Source: UBA6398 sp963660485 (GTDB taxonomy: Bacteria; Bacteroidota; Bacteroidia; Bacteroidales; Bacteroidaceae). From it: a DNA stretch of 64,000 nt. Each line of letters opens with the position of its first letter. Position 1 is the stretch's first letter. This document shows, piece after piece, positions 1-6,863 of the stretch. The stretch is from positions 1 to 64,000 of the forward strand of contig CAVKYH010000004.1 in NCBI GenBank assembly GCA_963660485.1, read 5' to 3'. The notes beneath the pieces are model-generated. The model saw nothing but the letters and a program-made list of their open reading frames with translations, was not told where the DNA came from and ran no database searches. The translations under genes and the position numbers were made by a program.

Positions 1-91
1 AAAACAATGTCTGATATTATTTAAATAATGTCTGACATCGTTTGAATAATGTCAGACATCGGAAAAACGGAATGCGATGCCTTTTTTTTCG
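1..91. repeat. 21-nt ladder repeat, locus 1
   Basis: Four 11-nt words on a 21-nt pitch: ATGTCTGATAT (7-17), ATGTCTGACAT (28-38), ATGTCAGACAT (49-59) and GAATGCGATGC (70-80). The 10-nt spacers are TATTTAAATA, CGTTTGAATA and CGGAAAAACG, followed by a T tract. The second and third words are reverse complements. The locus lies upstream of the galM-like gene; the bases just after it resemble those after locus 5. The window edge may cut it on the left. Confidence 0.9.
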
Positions 92-136
92 ACACTAATT
101 TTTGCGGTAACAATGTGTGATAGTGAGGATTTTTTG

Positions 137-144
137 TAACTTTA
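137..144 (+). promoter_or_regulatory. possible -7 box for the galM-like gene
   Basis: TAACTTTA is close to the Bacteroidota -7 consensus TAnnTTTG. It lies about 120 nt upstream of the ATG, so the leader would be long. Confidence 0.35.
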
Positions 145-263
145 CGCCGCAATTGAAAATAAATGTGCGCATGCAGCGTTATGTCTTTGCAGGACGTGTG
201 TGCCACCGCATGCAACGTGGAAACAACAAGACAAAATTTTCAAATCTACAAAAATAAAAAGCA

Positions 264-1439
264 ATGAAAAATCTAAAGACTATCATGGGTGCCGCTGCTA
301 TGATGACGGCTCTCGTGCTTACGGGTTGCTCGCAAAAAGAGGCTGCAACCACTACGCTTTCGGGCTTGAACCCTGCTAAGTTTGACTCTACCATTGACGG
401 CAAGAAAACTGCCCTTTACACTCTCAAAAATGCCGCAGGCATGGAAGTTTGCATCACAAACTTTGGCGGCCGCATCGTTTCTGTTATGGTTCCCGACAAG
501 AATGGCGAGATGAAGGACGTTGTGCTTGGCTTCGACAACGTTTACAATTATGCCGACAAGGAGCATACTCCGAGCGACTTCGGCGCTGCTATCGGACGCT
601 ACGCAAACCGTATCGACCAAGGTAAGTTCACACTTGAAGGAAAAGAGATACAGCTTCCCCAAAACGACGGCAAGAATTGCCTGCACGGCGGTCCTAACGG
701 CTGGCAATACGCTGTTTATGAAGCAAAACAGGTGGACGACAAAACTCTTGAGCTTACTCTCAATTCTCCCGACGGCGACATGAATTTCCCGGGCAATGTT
801 ACGGCTAAGGTAACTTATACCCTCACGGACGAAAACGCTATCGACATTAATTACGAGGCTACAAGCGATGCGCCCACGGTTATCAACATGACCAACCACT
901 CTTATTTCAATCTCAACGGCGATCCCTCGATGCCTATAACCAACTGCAAACTTTATGTAAACGCTGACAACTATACTCCAATCAACGATACATTTATTCC
1001 GCTTGGCCAAATCGTTCCGGTAAAGGATACTCCCGAAATGGACTTCACCACCGCAACCGAAGTAGGCAAGAATGTTGAAAACTTCGACTGCGAACAAATA
1101 AAGTTTGGCAATGGTTTCGATTTCAACTGGGTTCTCAATACTTACAAAGACGGCAAGGGTGATGACACACAGGTTGCTGCAAGCGTGGTAAGCCCCGAAA
1201 CAGGAATCAAACTTGAGGTATTCACCAACGAACCGGGTATTCAGGTTTACACCGGCAACTTCCTCAACGGCAAGATTACCGGCAAAAACGGCAAGACCTA
1301 TGAGAAACATGCCGCTATCTGCTTGGAATCGCAGCATTTCCCCAATACTCCCAACCAGCCCGAATGGCCTTCGGCTGAGCTCAAACCGGGTCAGACCTAC
1401 AAGAGCCACTGCGTGTTCAAGTTCTCGGTTGAGAAATAA
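264..1439 (+). CDS. galM: aldose 1-epimerase (galactose mutarotase) lipoprotein
   Basis: GalM-type aldose 1-epimerase, which interconverts alpha and beta anomers of hexoses such as galactose or glucose. Residues 1-22 form a lipoprotein signal ending in LTGC, so the enzyme is probably anchored in the envelope and facing the periplasm. The family landmarks are present: NFGGR near residue 66, ANRI, the CLHGGPNGW region, NMTNHSYFNL with the catalytic His region, and LESQHFPNTPNQP, which carries the catalytic Glu. At 391 residues it is somewhat longer than cytosolic GalM because of the signal peptide. It appears to be a single-gene unit ending at a hairpin terminator. Whether it favours galactose over other sugars cannot be told. 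Confidence 0.93.
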   Translation: MKNLKTIMGAAAMMTALVLTGCSQKEAATTTLSGLNPAKFDSTIDGKKTALYTLKNAAGMEVCITNFGGRIVSVMVPDKNGEMKDVVLGFDNVYNYADKEHTPSDFGAAIGRYANRIDQGKFTLEGKEIQLPQNDGKNCLHGGPNGWQYAVYEAKQVDDKTLELTLNSPDGDMNFPGNVTAKVTYTLTDENAIDINYEATSDAPTVINMTNHSYFNLNGDPSMPITNCKLYVNADNYTPINDTFIPLGQIVPVKDTPEMDFTTATEVGKNVENFDCEQIKFGNGFDFNWVLNTYKDGKGDDTQVAASVVSPETGIKLEVFTNEPGIQVYTGNFLNGKITGKNGKTYEKHAAICLESQHFPNTPNQPEWPSAELKPGQTYKSHCVFKFSVEK

Positions 1440-1474
1440 GACGACCGTCTGATTTTTTCAGAATACAATAAAAC

Positions 1475-1508
1475 AAACTCCCCGCAACGCTTTGGTTGTG
1501 GGGAGTTT
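1475..1508 (+). terminator. intrinsic terminator after the galM-like gene
   Basis: Arms of 14 nt (1475-1488 and 1495-1508) pair with one G-U wobble around a 6-nt loop and run into a T tract. It starts 35 nt after the stop codon. Confidence 0.85.
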
Positions 1509-1525
1509 TTGGTATGCGTAAAACT

Positions 1526-1630
1526 ACATGGGATATCGTAAAAACTCCGGGCCACCAAATTTAAATTAGATGCGTCGGAATTTAAATTAGGTCTGACCTC
1601 GTAAAAACAATATGGGATACTGTTTTTTCG
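1526..1630. repeat. 21-nt ladder repeat, locus 2
   Basis: Five words at an exact 21-nt pitch: ACATGGGATAT, CCGGGCCACCA, AGATGCGTCGG, AGGTCTGACCT and ATATGGGATAC. The spacers are CGTAAAAACT, AATTTAAATT (twice), CGTAAAAACA and TGTTTTTTCG. It lies between the convergent galM-like and DUF4435 genes, downstream of the galM terminator. Confidence 0.93.
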
Positions 1631-1659
1631 GCAAGGAATTACAGGGCTGAAACGCCAGG

Positions 1660-2679
1660 CTATTTTGCGCTGTAGTCCGCCGATTTTATCTTTTCAACAA
1701 ACTTGCGCACGCTTTCGAGTATTTGTCCGTATTGCGGCGCGGCATAAAATCCGGTCTGTTTGCGCATGGTGAAATCGGCAGATGCGATGCAATGCTGATA
1801 TCCTGCGAGTTCGTTCTGCATCTGTCGGCTATTGGCGGCAAGACGTCTGATTTCGCGTTCGCGCTCCCGGCGCAAAATCTCGCACACGTTTGACACCAAA
1901 GGCGCTACCACGGCATCAAATATGTCGTGCCCGCGTATATACATGTAAACATTCTCGGGCATTACGCCAAGTTGACGTAGCTGTTCGCGCACTTTGGGGT
2001 ATCCTTCTTTTGCCTGTGGGAATTTGCGTTGCAGAGATGAGACGGTCTGGTTCACTTTCTTGCGCATGATGTCGATTGAGCGCGACGGGTGAAGAACGTT
2101 AACGTCTCCCATTGCAAACACGGAGCATAGGTTCGACATCGAAAAGGTCTTGAAATTTCCGGTGCGGTAACACCAAATGTTCCAGACAAAGAGGGGATAA
2201 ACGGTTTGCGAAAACTCGCGCAAAAATCTGGGGAAATCGAAAATCTTGCGGTCGTTGAGTGTAGCCATCACACAGACATTGTGGAGCGAAGGTGCGTAGC
2301 ATTGAAAATTTTCTATGGAATAGGCAAAAGTATGAAACACGTAGGGATTGTTGCATACCGTACGGGAACTCTCGGTTGCGCCCTGCATCAGATAATCATA
2401 GTCGGCATCTACACAAGCTATCATGTTGCTCCCCAGTTTCCCCGACAAAATGTTCGTGATAGCCACTTTTTTGCCTTTTGCAAGCGAGTCGTGGGACGGA
2501 AGCATCACTTCAAAACAAATTTTGTCGTCTTCGAATCGTCCCAGAACGTTTCTCCAAAAAAAGATGTCGTCGAAACTCTCCACGTATGCCACAATGCGTC
2601 GCCGCGTTCCCTGAGGCCGTAGCCGCGAAGCCGCACCCAAGTAGTTTGATGTCAGGTTGTCGGAGAGTCTGTGAGCCAT
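1660..2679 (-). CDS. DUF4435 (TOPRIM-like) protein, partner of an AAA ATPase
   Basis: A 339-residue protein of the DUF4435 type. The visible signature is VAYVES with Glu34 followed by DD, then ACVDADYD with Asp91, Asp93 and Asp95. This is the layout expected of a TOPRIM-like metal site. Its ATG overlaps the stop of the upstream AAA ATPase by one base (TAATG), so the two are almost certainly co-translated. In the literature, AAA ATPase plus DUF4435 pairs include the PARIS anti-phage system (AriA/AriB), where AriB is a TOPRIM effector. Here that link rests on architecture only. The C-terminal 60 residues are rich in Arg and Gln. Nuclease activity is inferred. It could instead be a housekeeping OLD-like partner. 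Confidence 0.8.
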   Translation of the reverse strand: MAHRLSDNLTSNYLGAASRLRPQGTRRRIVAYVESFDDIFFWRNVLGRFEDDKICFEVMLPSHDSLAKGKKVAITNILSGKLGSNMIACVDADYDYLMQGATESSRTVCNNPYVFHTFAYSIENFQCYAPSLHNVCVMATLNDRKIFDFPRFLREFSQTVYPLFVWNIWCYRTGNFKTFSMSNLCSVFAMGDVNVLHPSRSIDIMRKKVNQTVSSLQRKFPQAKEGYPKVREQLRQLGVMPENVYMYIRGHDIFDAVVAPLVSNVCEILRREREREIRRLAANSRQMQNELAGYQHCIASADFTMRKQTGFYAAPQYGQILESVRKFVEKIKSADYSAK

Positions 2680-3503
2680 TATTCCGCTGTGATGTCGCTT
2701 ACTTCCGTAACTTTGTCAATCCAGCCTTCCATTATAACGGCCGGAGAATGTGTGGTAAGTATTATCTGTGCGTTTGGATTCATTTCCCGAATGAGCGAGA
2801 TGAGTTTCTGTTGCCATTCAAAGTGCAGGCTTGCTTCCGGTTCGTCGAGAAAAAGCACGTAGTGCCTGTTGTCTTCCACCAAAGCCGTAAGCAAAATTAT
2901 CAGCAACTGTTTTTCGCCCGACGACAACTTATATAGCGGCAATTCTTCGTCGAACTGTCGGATTTTTACCTCGTTGCTGTTGCGGTCGATGCGCTTTCCG
3001 GTTTCGCCAAATAGGTTGTCAACCGCATCTTGAAACTTCTTTTTTGCCTGCATAGCCTCCTGCGCTTTCTGGTTTGCCTCGGGATCGCCCGAACTAAGAA
3101 GACTAATCATTCTGTTTCCTATATTCACTTGATAATCGAGGTATCTTCGTTGCAACGTGTACAGTTGAAAATCGGTGTCGGTCTTAACTTCTCCGTTTGA
3201 AAGCTTGCTGATAGCGTCGCCATGTACGAGCGGGCGGTCGAAAGTTCTGACAAGATCGTAATGAATATAGGTTGCGTCTGAAGGATAAAAGTCTATTTTC
3301 ACCCCGAGAACGGGAGTGGAATTTACGCTGCCCTCTCTCGTTGAAAGTCGCTGGGCAAGGCGATTGAGAATAGTGCTTTTGCCCGCGCCGTTAATGCCGC
3401 TCAAGATGTTTACGTCGGTTTTCAGATTCCACACAATGTGTTTCTGTCCGTTCCAAAGGCTTTTGATTTCAACGCTCTTGATATATTCTGCCGCTTTTTC
3501 CAT
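2679..3503 (-). CDS. AAA/ABC-type ATPase (AAA_21-like), partner of DUF4435
   Basis: A 274-residue ATPase with Walker A GINGAGKST (residues 36-44), an LSSGEKQ signature, Walker B LFLDEPEASLH and a switch histidine in TTHSPAVI. This is the SMC/ABC-like pattern of AAA_15/AAA_21 proteins. Between Walker A and the signature lies a charged helical stretch that may form a short coiled coil. A longer reading frame begins at a TTG at 3527, but that codon sits inside the -7 box TAATTTTG (3525-3532), so the ATG at 3503 is the better start. It is likely the sensor or motor half of a two-gene module with the DUF4435 gene. It is shorter than I recall for typical PARIS AriA. Confidence 0.85.
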   Translation of the reverse strand: MEKAAEYIKSVEIKSLWNGQKHIVWNLKTDVNILSGINGAGKSTILNRLAQRLSTREGSVNSTPVLGVKIDFYPSDATYIHYDLVRTFDRPLVHGDAISKLSNGEVKTDTDFQLYTLQRRYLDYQVNIGNRMISLLSSGDPEANQKAQEAMQAKKKFQDAVDNLFGETGKRIDRNSNEVKIRQFDEELPLYKLSSGEKQLLIILLTALVEDNRHYVLFLDEPEASLHFEWQQKLISLIREMNPNAQIILTTHSPAVIMEGWIDKVTEVSDITAE

Positions 3504-3524
3504 GATTGTCGGTATTGTATGGCT

Positions 3525-3532
3525 CAAAATTA
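3525..3532 (-). promoter_or_regulatory. -7 box for the ATPase/DUF4435 pair
   Basis: TAATTTTG on the minus strand, 21 nt upstream of the preferred ATG. It overlaps the alternative TTG codon and so argues against that start. Confidence 0.65.
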
Positions 3533-3579
3533 CGAATAATTTGCGAGTTGTAAAATCGGCGATCCTGCAAACTAATCGC

Positions 3580-3587
3580 TAATTTTG
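3580..3587 (+). promoter_or_regulatory. -7 box for the BtuF-like gene
   Basis: TAATTTTG followed by CAC, ending only 7 nt before the ATG at 3595. The transcript would have almost no 5' leader. Confidence 0.65.
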
Positions 3588-3594
3588 CACAGAA

Positions 3595-4731
3595 ATGATA
3601 TATAAGGCTATAAAAACAATCTTTTTGCCGTTGTTTTTGGCGGTAATGGCATTTGCTTCGTGCGGCGGGCGTGAGAGTTCTGCCGGCGGGGCAAACGATT
3701 CGGTGCAGTTCAAATATGCGCGCCTTGTTCACGTATATCGTTACGACGGCTGGGCACTTGCGCGGATAGACAACCCTTGGAAATCGGGCGAGGTGCTTCA
3801 CAATTATATTATAGTGCCGAAAAACGGAAAACTCCCGGCAAATGTTCCCGACGGCACGGTGGTTCGCACGCCTTTGGAGCGTTCCGTGGTGTTTACTTCG
3901 GTGCATTGTGGCTTGCTCAACGCTCTCGGTAAACTTGATGCGGTGAAAGGTGTGTGTGATTACCGATATGTTTTGTTGCCCGAGGTGAGAAAATACGTTG
4001 ACAACGGCGGGGCGCAGGACATGGGGCTTTCTATGCAGCCTAATGTCGAGAGAATTGTGGCGGCAAATCCCGACGCGTTGCTCGTGTCTCCGTTTTCAAA
4101 CAGCGGAGGTTACGGAAAACTCGACGGCGCAGGCTTTCCGCTCGTGGAATGTGCCGACTATATGGAATCTTCGCCGCTTGCAAGGGCCGAATGGATGCGT
4201 TTCTTTGGAATTTTGTACGGTTGTGAGGAAAAGGCCGACTCGCTTTTTTCTGTCGTGGAGCGCAACTACGGCGAACTCAAAGGCATGGCGGCTACAACAG
4301 ATGCGCGTCCCGCTTTGATGTGCGACCTTATGATGGGCGGTGCGTGGTATGTGCCGGGCGGCGAAAGCACTATCGGACAAATGTTCAAGGATGCCGGAGC
4401 AAACTACTTGTTTGGCGACAACAAGGAAAAGGGTAGTGTGAGTCTTTCAAAGGAGAGCGTTTTTGCCAAAGCCCATGACGCTGATTTCTGGATAGTACGC
4501 AGTGGCGCCAATGTGGATTTAACTTACGACGGTATGCGCAGAGACAACGAAATATATGCGCGTTTCAAACCTTGGAAAACGCACAAGGTTTTTGCGTGCA
4601 ACACTATGAAAGTGCCGTTCTTTGACGAAGAACCGTTTCGCCCCGATTTCATGCTGCGCGACCTTGTTATGATTCTTCACCCGGAGCTTTCCAAGGGATA
4701 TGAACCGCGTTATTTCCGTGCTATAAAGTAA
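3595..4731 (+). CDS. ABC transporter substrate-binding lipoprotein, BtuF/FepB-like
   Basis: A 378-residue class III periplasmic binding protein for cobalamin or an iron chelate. Residues 1-23 are a lipoprotein signal ending in FASC, with acylation at Cys23. The family pattern is clear: an N-terminal lobe with RSVVFTSVHCGLLNALGKLDAVKGV, then NVERIVAANPDALLVSPF, then a C-terminal lobe with PGGESTIGQMFKDAGANYLF. The permease follows 12 nt later. No ATPase gene is adjacent; a matching one lies at 31.5 kb next to a TonB-dependent receptor. Cobalamin is favoured because of that receptor, but a siderophore or heme ligand cannot be excluded. Confidence 0.88.
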   Translation: MIYKAIKTIFLPLFLAVMAFASCGGRESSAGGANDSVQFKYARLVHVYRYDGWALARIDNPWKSGEVLHNYIIVPKNGKLPANVPDGTVVRTPLERSVVFTSVHCGLLNALGKLDAVKGVCDYRYVLLPEVRKYVDNGGAQDMGLSMQPNVERIVAANPDALLVSPFSNSGGYGKLDGAGFPLVECADYMESSPLARAEWMRFFGILYGCEEKADSLFSVVERNYGELKGMAATTDARPALMCDLMMGGAWYVPGGESTIGQMFKDAGANYLFGDNKEKGSVSLSKESVFAKAHDADFWIVRSGANVDLTYDGMRRDNEIYARFKPWKTHKVFACNTMKVPFFDEEPFRPDFMLRDLVMILHPELSKGYEPRYFRAIK

Positions 4732-4743
4732 GAAGAATGGACT

Positions 4744-5775
4744 ATGGGGCATAAGCGCGTTGTTATAGCAACTGTTATCGCTGCGTTGTCGGCTTTGGTG
4801 TTTGGGATACTGAATGTGTTTTGCGGTTCGGTGCATATTCCCGTTGCCGAAGTCGTTGCAGTGTTTACGGGAGGCGATGTTGGCGAAACGGCACGCTTCA
4901 TTGTGCTCGATTCGCGGCTTCCCCAGGCTATAACGTCTGTTTTGTGCGGTGCTTCGCTTGCTGCCGCAGGGCTGATGCTTCAAACCGTTTTTGCCAATCC
5001 CCTTGCCGACCCGTCGGTATTGGGCATCAATGCCGGGGCAAGCCTCGGTGTGGCGGTGGCTGTGCTTTTGCTTGGCGGCGGAGTGGTTGCCGGCGGATTG
5101 AGTCTCTCCGGATTTGCCCTCACAGTGGTTTCCGCCTTTGTTGGCGCAGCTCTCGTTTTGCTGTTGCTCACTGTTTTTGCAGCCACATTGCGCAGCGGCC
5201 TTGTTTTGCTTATTGCTGGAATAATGGTGGGCTATATCATTTCGGCGGTCATTGAGTTGTTGAGTTCCATAGCCACTGCCGAGGGCGTACATTCATATAT
5301 ATTTTGGGGAATGGGCAACTTTGGCGGAGTTTCGCGGAATATCCTGCCTGTGTTTTGCCTTGTGATGTTGGCGGCATTGTTTTTTGCGCTGCTTATGTCA
5401 AAATCGCTCAACGCCTTGTTGCTTGGCGACAATTATGCAATGAATCTCGGAGTGTCGGTGAGGCGTGCACGGCTTTTGGTGTTTGTAATAACGGGCATAC
5501 TCTCTGCCGTTCCCACGGCGTTGTGCGGTCCGGTGGCATTCATAGGGCTTGCCGTTCCCCACATGGCGCGTTTCGCCTCTGCCACAAGCAACCACCGCGT
5601 TCTGCTTCCCCTTTGCATGCTCATGGGAGCGGCTGTGGCGGGAGCGTGCAACCTTGTGTGCAATCTTCCGGGCAACGGAATGCTCATACCGCTCAATGTG
5701 GTAACATCGATGTGGGGTGTGCCGGTGATTTTATACGTTTTGTTTTCCGCAGCCCGCCGTCGCAATCTCTCTTGA
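4744..5775 (+). CDS. FecCD/BtuC-family ABC transporter permease
   Basis: A 343-residue integral membrane protein, strongly hydrophobic throughout and consistent with about ten helices. It carries the FecCD signature: LPQAITSVLCGASLAAAGL, then QTVFANPLADPSVLGINAGAS. Near the C-terminal half, GPVAFIGLAVPHMAR includes the loop that docks with the ATPase. An ATG at 4737 is out of frame; the ATG at 4744 is preceded by a purine-rich AAGAAGAA. It forms an operon with the binding protein. It would import cobalamin or a ferric chelate across the inner membrane using an ATPase encoded elsewhere. Confidence 0.92.
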   Translation: MGHKRVVIATVIAALSALVFGILNVFCGSVHIPVAEVVAVFTGGDVGETARFIVLDSRLPQAITSVLCGASLAAAGLMLQTVFANPLADPSVLGINAGASLGVAVAVLLLGGGVVAGGLSLSGFALTVVSAFVGAALVLLLLTVFAATLRSGLVLLIAGIMVGYIISAVIELLSSIATAEGVHSYIFWGMGNFGGVSRNILPVFCLVMLAALFFALLMSKSLNALLLGDNYAMNLGVSVRRARLLVFVITGILSAVPTALCGPVAFIGLAVPHMARFASATSNHRVLLPLCMLMGAAVAGACNLVCNLPGNGMLIPLNVVTSMWGVPVILYVLFSAARRRNLS

Positions 5776-5815
5776 TAGCCCCCTGAAAAAGCCTTGTGCA
5801 AACAGCATTTTTCCT

Positions 5816-5899
5816 ACATCGGATATCGCAAAAACTCCGGGCCATGTAATTTAAATTACATGGCCCGGAATTTAAATTTGGTGGCCCGGAGTTTTTACG
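5816..5899. repeat. 21-nt ladder repeat, locus 3 (contains a 34-bp palindrome)
   Basis: Words ACATCGGATAT, CCGGGCCATGT, ACATGGCCCGG and TGGTGGCCCGG on a strict 21-nt pitch, with spacers CGCAAAAACT, AATTTAAATT (twice) and AGTTTTTACG. Two adjacent words are reverse complements, so positions 5836-5869 are a perfect palindrome centred on AATTTAAATT. It lies between two co-directional plus-strand units. Confidence 0.93.
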
Positions 5900-5931
5900 C
5901 CCAAGGCTCGCCGTTGCCTTGAAAAAATAGT

Positions 5932-5939
5932 TATATTTG
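5932..5939 (+). promoter_or_regulatory. -7 box for the LacX-like operon
   Basis: TATATTTG followed by CAAC, a perfect TAnnTTTG match, about 45 nt before the ATG at 5984 and just downstream of ladder locus 3. Confidence 0.7.
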
Positions 5940-5983
5940 CAACAGTTAGTTTTCAGACAAATAAATCTAAATCATATACGAAA

Positions 5984-6853
5984 ATGGAAGAACTTATAAA
6001 CGGTAAGATAAGCATTCGCACACGCAAATTCAGTGCGGAACTTTGTAGCATACGCAACGAGGAAAACGGAGAGGAACTTATGTGGCAGGCCGACCCGAAA
6101 ATTTGGGGCCGTCATTGTCCTATGCTTTTCCCCACGGTAGGAGCTGTGTGGGAAGGGCGTTACAAACATCGCGGCGTGTGGCGCGAAATGAGCAAACATG
6201 GCTTCTTGCAGAACACGGAGTTTGATATAAAGGAAAAAACAGAGCATTCCATTACATATTCAACCCACGACACCGAAGCTACACGCGACATGTTTCCGTT
6301 CAAGTTTGAACTGGAACAGAAATTCACCCTTGCAGACAAGACGGTAAAGGTGGAATGGACAGTGAAAAACGTGGGCTGCGACGATATGCCCTTTCATATC
6401 GGCGGGCATCCCTCATTTTATTTTCGCGGTTTCAAGCCCGGCGACGACATCAAGGGATACGCCGTGTTTGACAAGCCTTCGCCCGAGAGCGCAACGGTAG
6501 GTGTGGGCGGCTGTCTCGGCAAAAGACGTTACACTCTGCCTGCCCCCGACGGCAAGATGCCTCTCACCGACGACGTGTTCAAGGTAGATTCCATCATAAT
6601 CGACAAAGATCAGGTGCACAGCGTTACACTTCTCGACAAAAACCAAAAGCCGGTGGTCAAGGTGAGCAGCACAGCGCCCGTATTCCTGCTTTGGTCGCCC
6701 TACGGCGTAGATGCACCGTTTGTTTGCCTGGAACCGTGGTACGGATTGTGCGACAGCGAAGGATACAAAGGCGAGTTCGCCGAACGCCCATACACCAACA
6801 TCGTGCCGGCATACGGCGAATGGAAAGGCGGATACGATATAGAAATACTATAA
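5984..6853 (+). CDS. LacX-like aldose 1-epimerase family protein
   Basis: A 289-residue galactose-mutarotase-fold protein without a signal peptide, so cytoplasmic. It resembles the LacX/YeaD side of the aldose epimerase family: GEELMWQADPKIWGRHCPMLFPTVGAV near residues 29-55, SKHGFLQ near residue 75, and FHIGGHPSFYF near residue 145 with a conserved His. The C-terminal CLEPWYGLCDSEGY is typical of the group. Family members act on free sugars or sugar phosphates, but the substrate here is unknown. The next gene starts 10 nt later, so the two are probably co-transcribed. It is clearly distinct in sequence and location from the lipoprotein epimerase at the left end. Confidence 0.85.
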   Translation: MEELINGKISIRTRKFSAELCSIRNEENGEELMWQADPKIWGRHCPMLFPTVGAVWEGRYKHRGVWREMSKHGFLQNTEFDIKEKTEHSITYSTHDTEATRDMFPFKFELEQKFTLADKTVKVEWTVKNVGCDDMPFHIGGHPSFYFRGFKPGDDIKGYAVFDKPSPESATVGVGGCLGKRRYTLPAPDGKMPLTDDVFKVDSIIIDKDQVHSVTLLDKNQKPVVKVSSTAPVFLLWSPYGVDAPFVCLEPWYGLCDSEGYKGEFAERPYTNIVPAYGEWKGGYDIEIL

Positions 6854-6863
6854 AACTCCCGAA

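Noticed and set aside
273..1409. 378-codon open frame antisense to the galM-like gene
   Set aside because: It is the shadow of a strongly supported gene on the other strand; it has no promoter and its product has no recognisable domain.
5816..5899. Ladder repeats as simple bidirectional terminators
   Set aside because: This copy could fold that way, but most copies have non-complementary neighbouring words, separate terminators exist nearby, and loci also occur between divergent genes.
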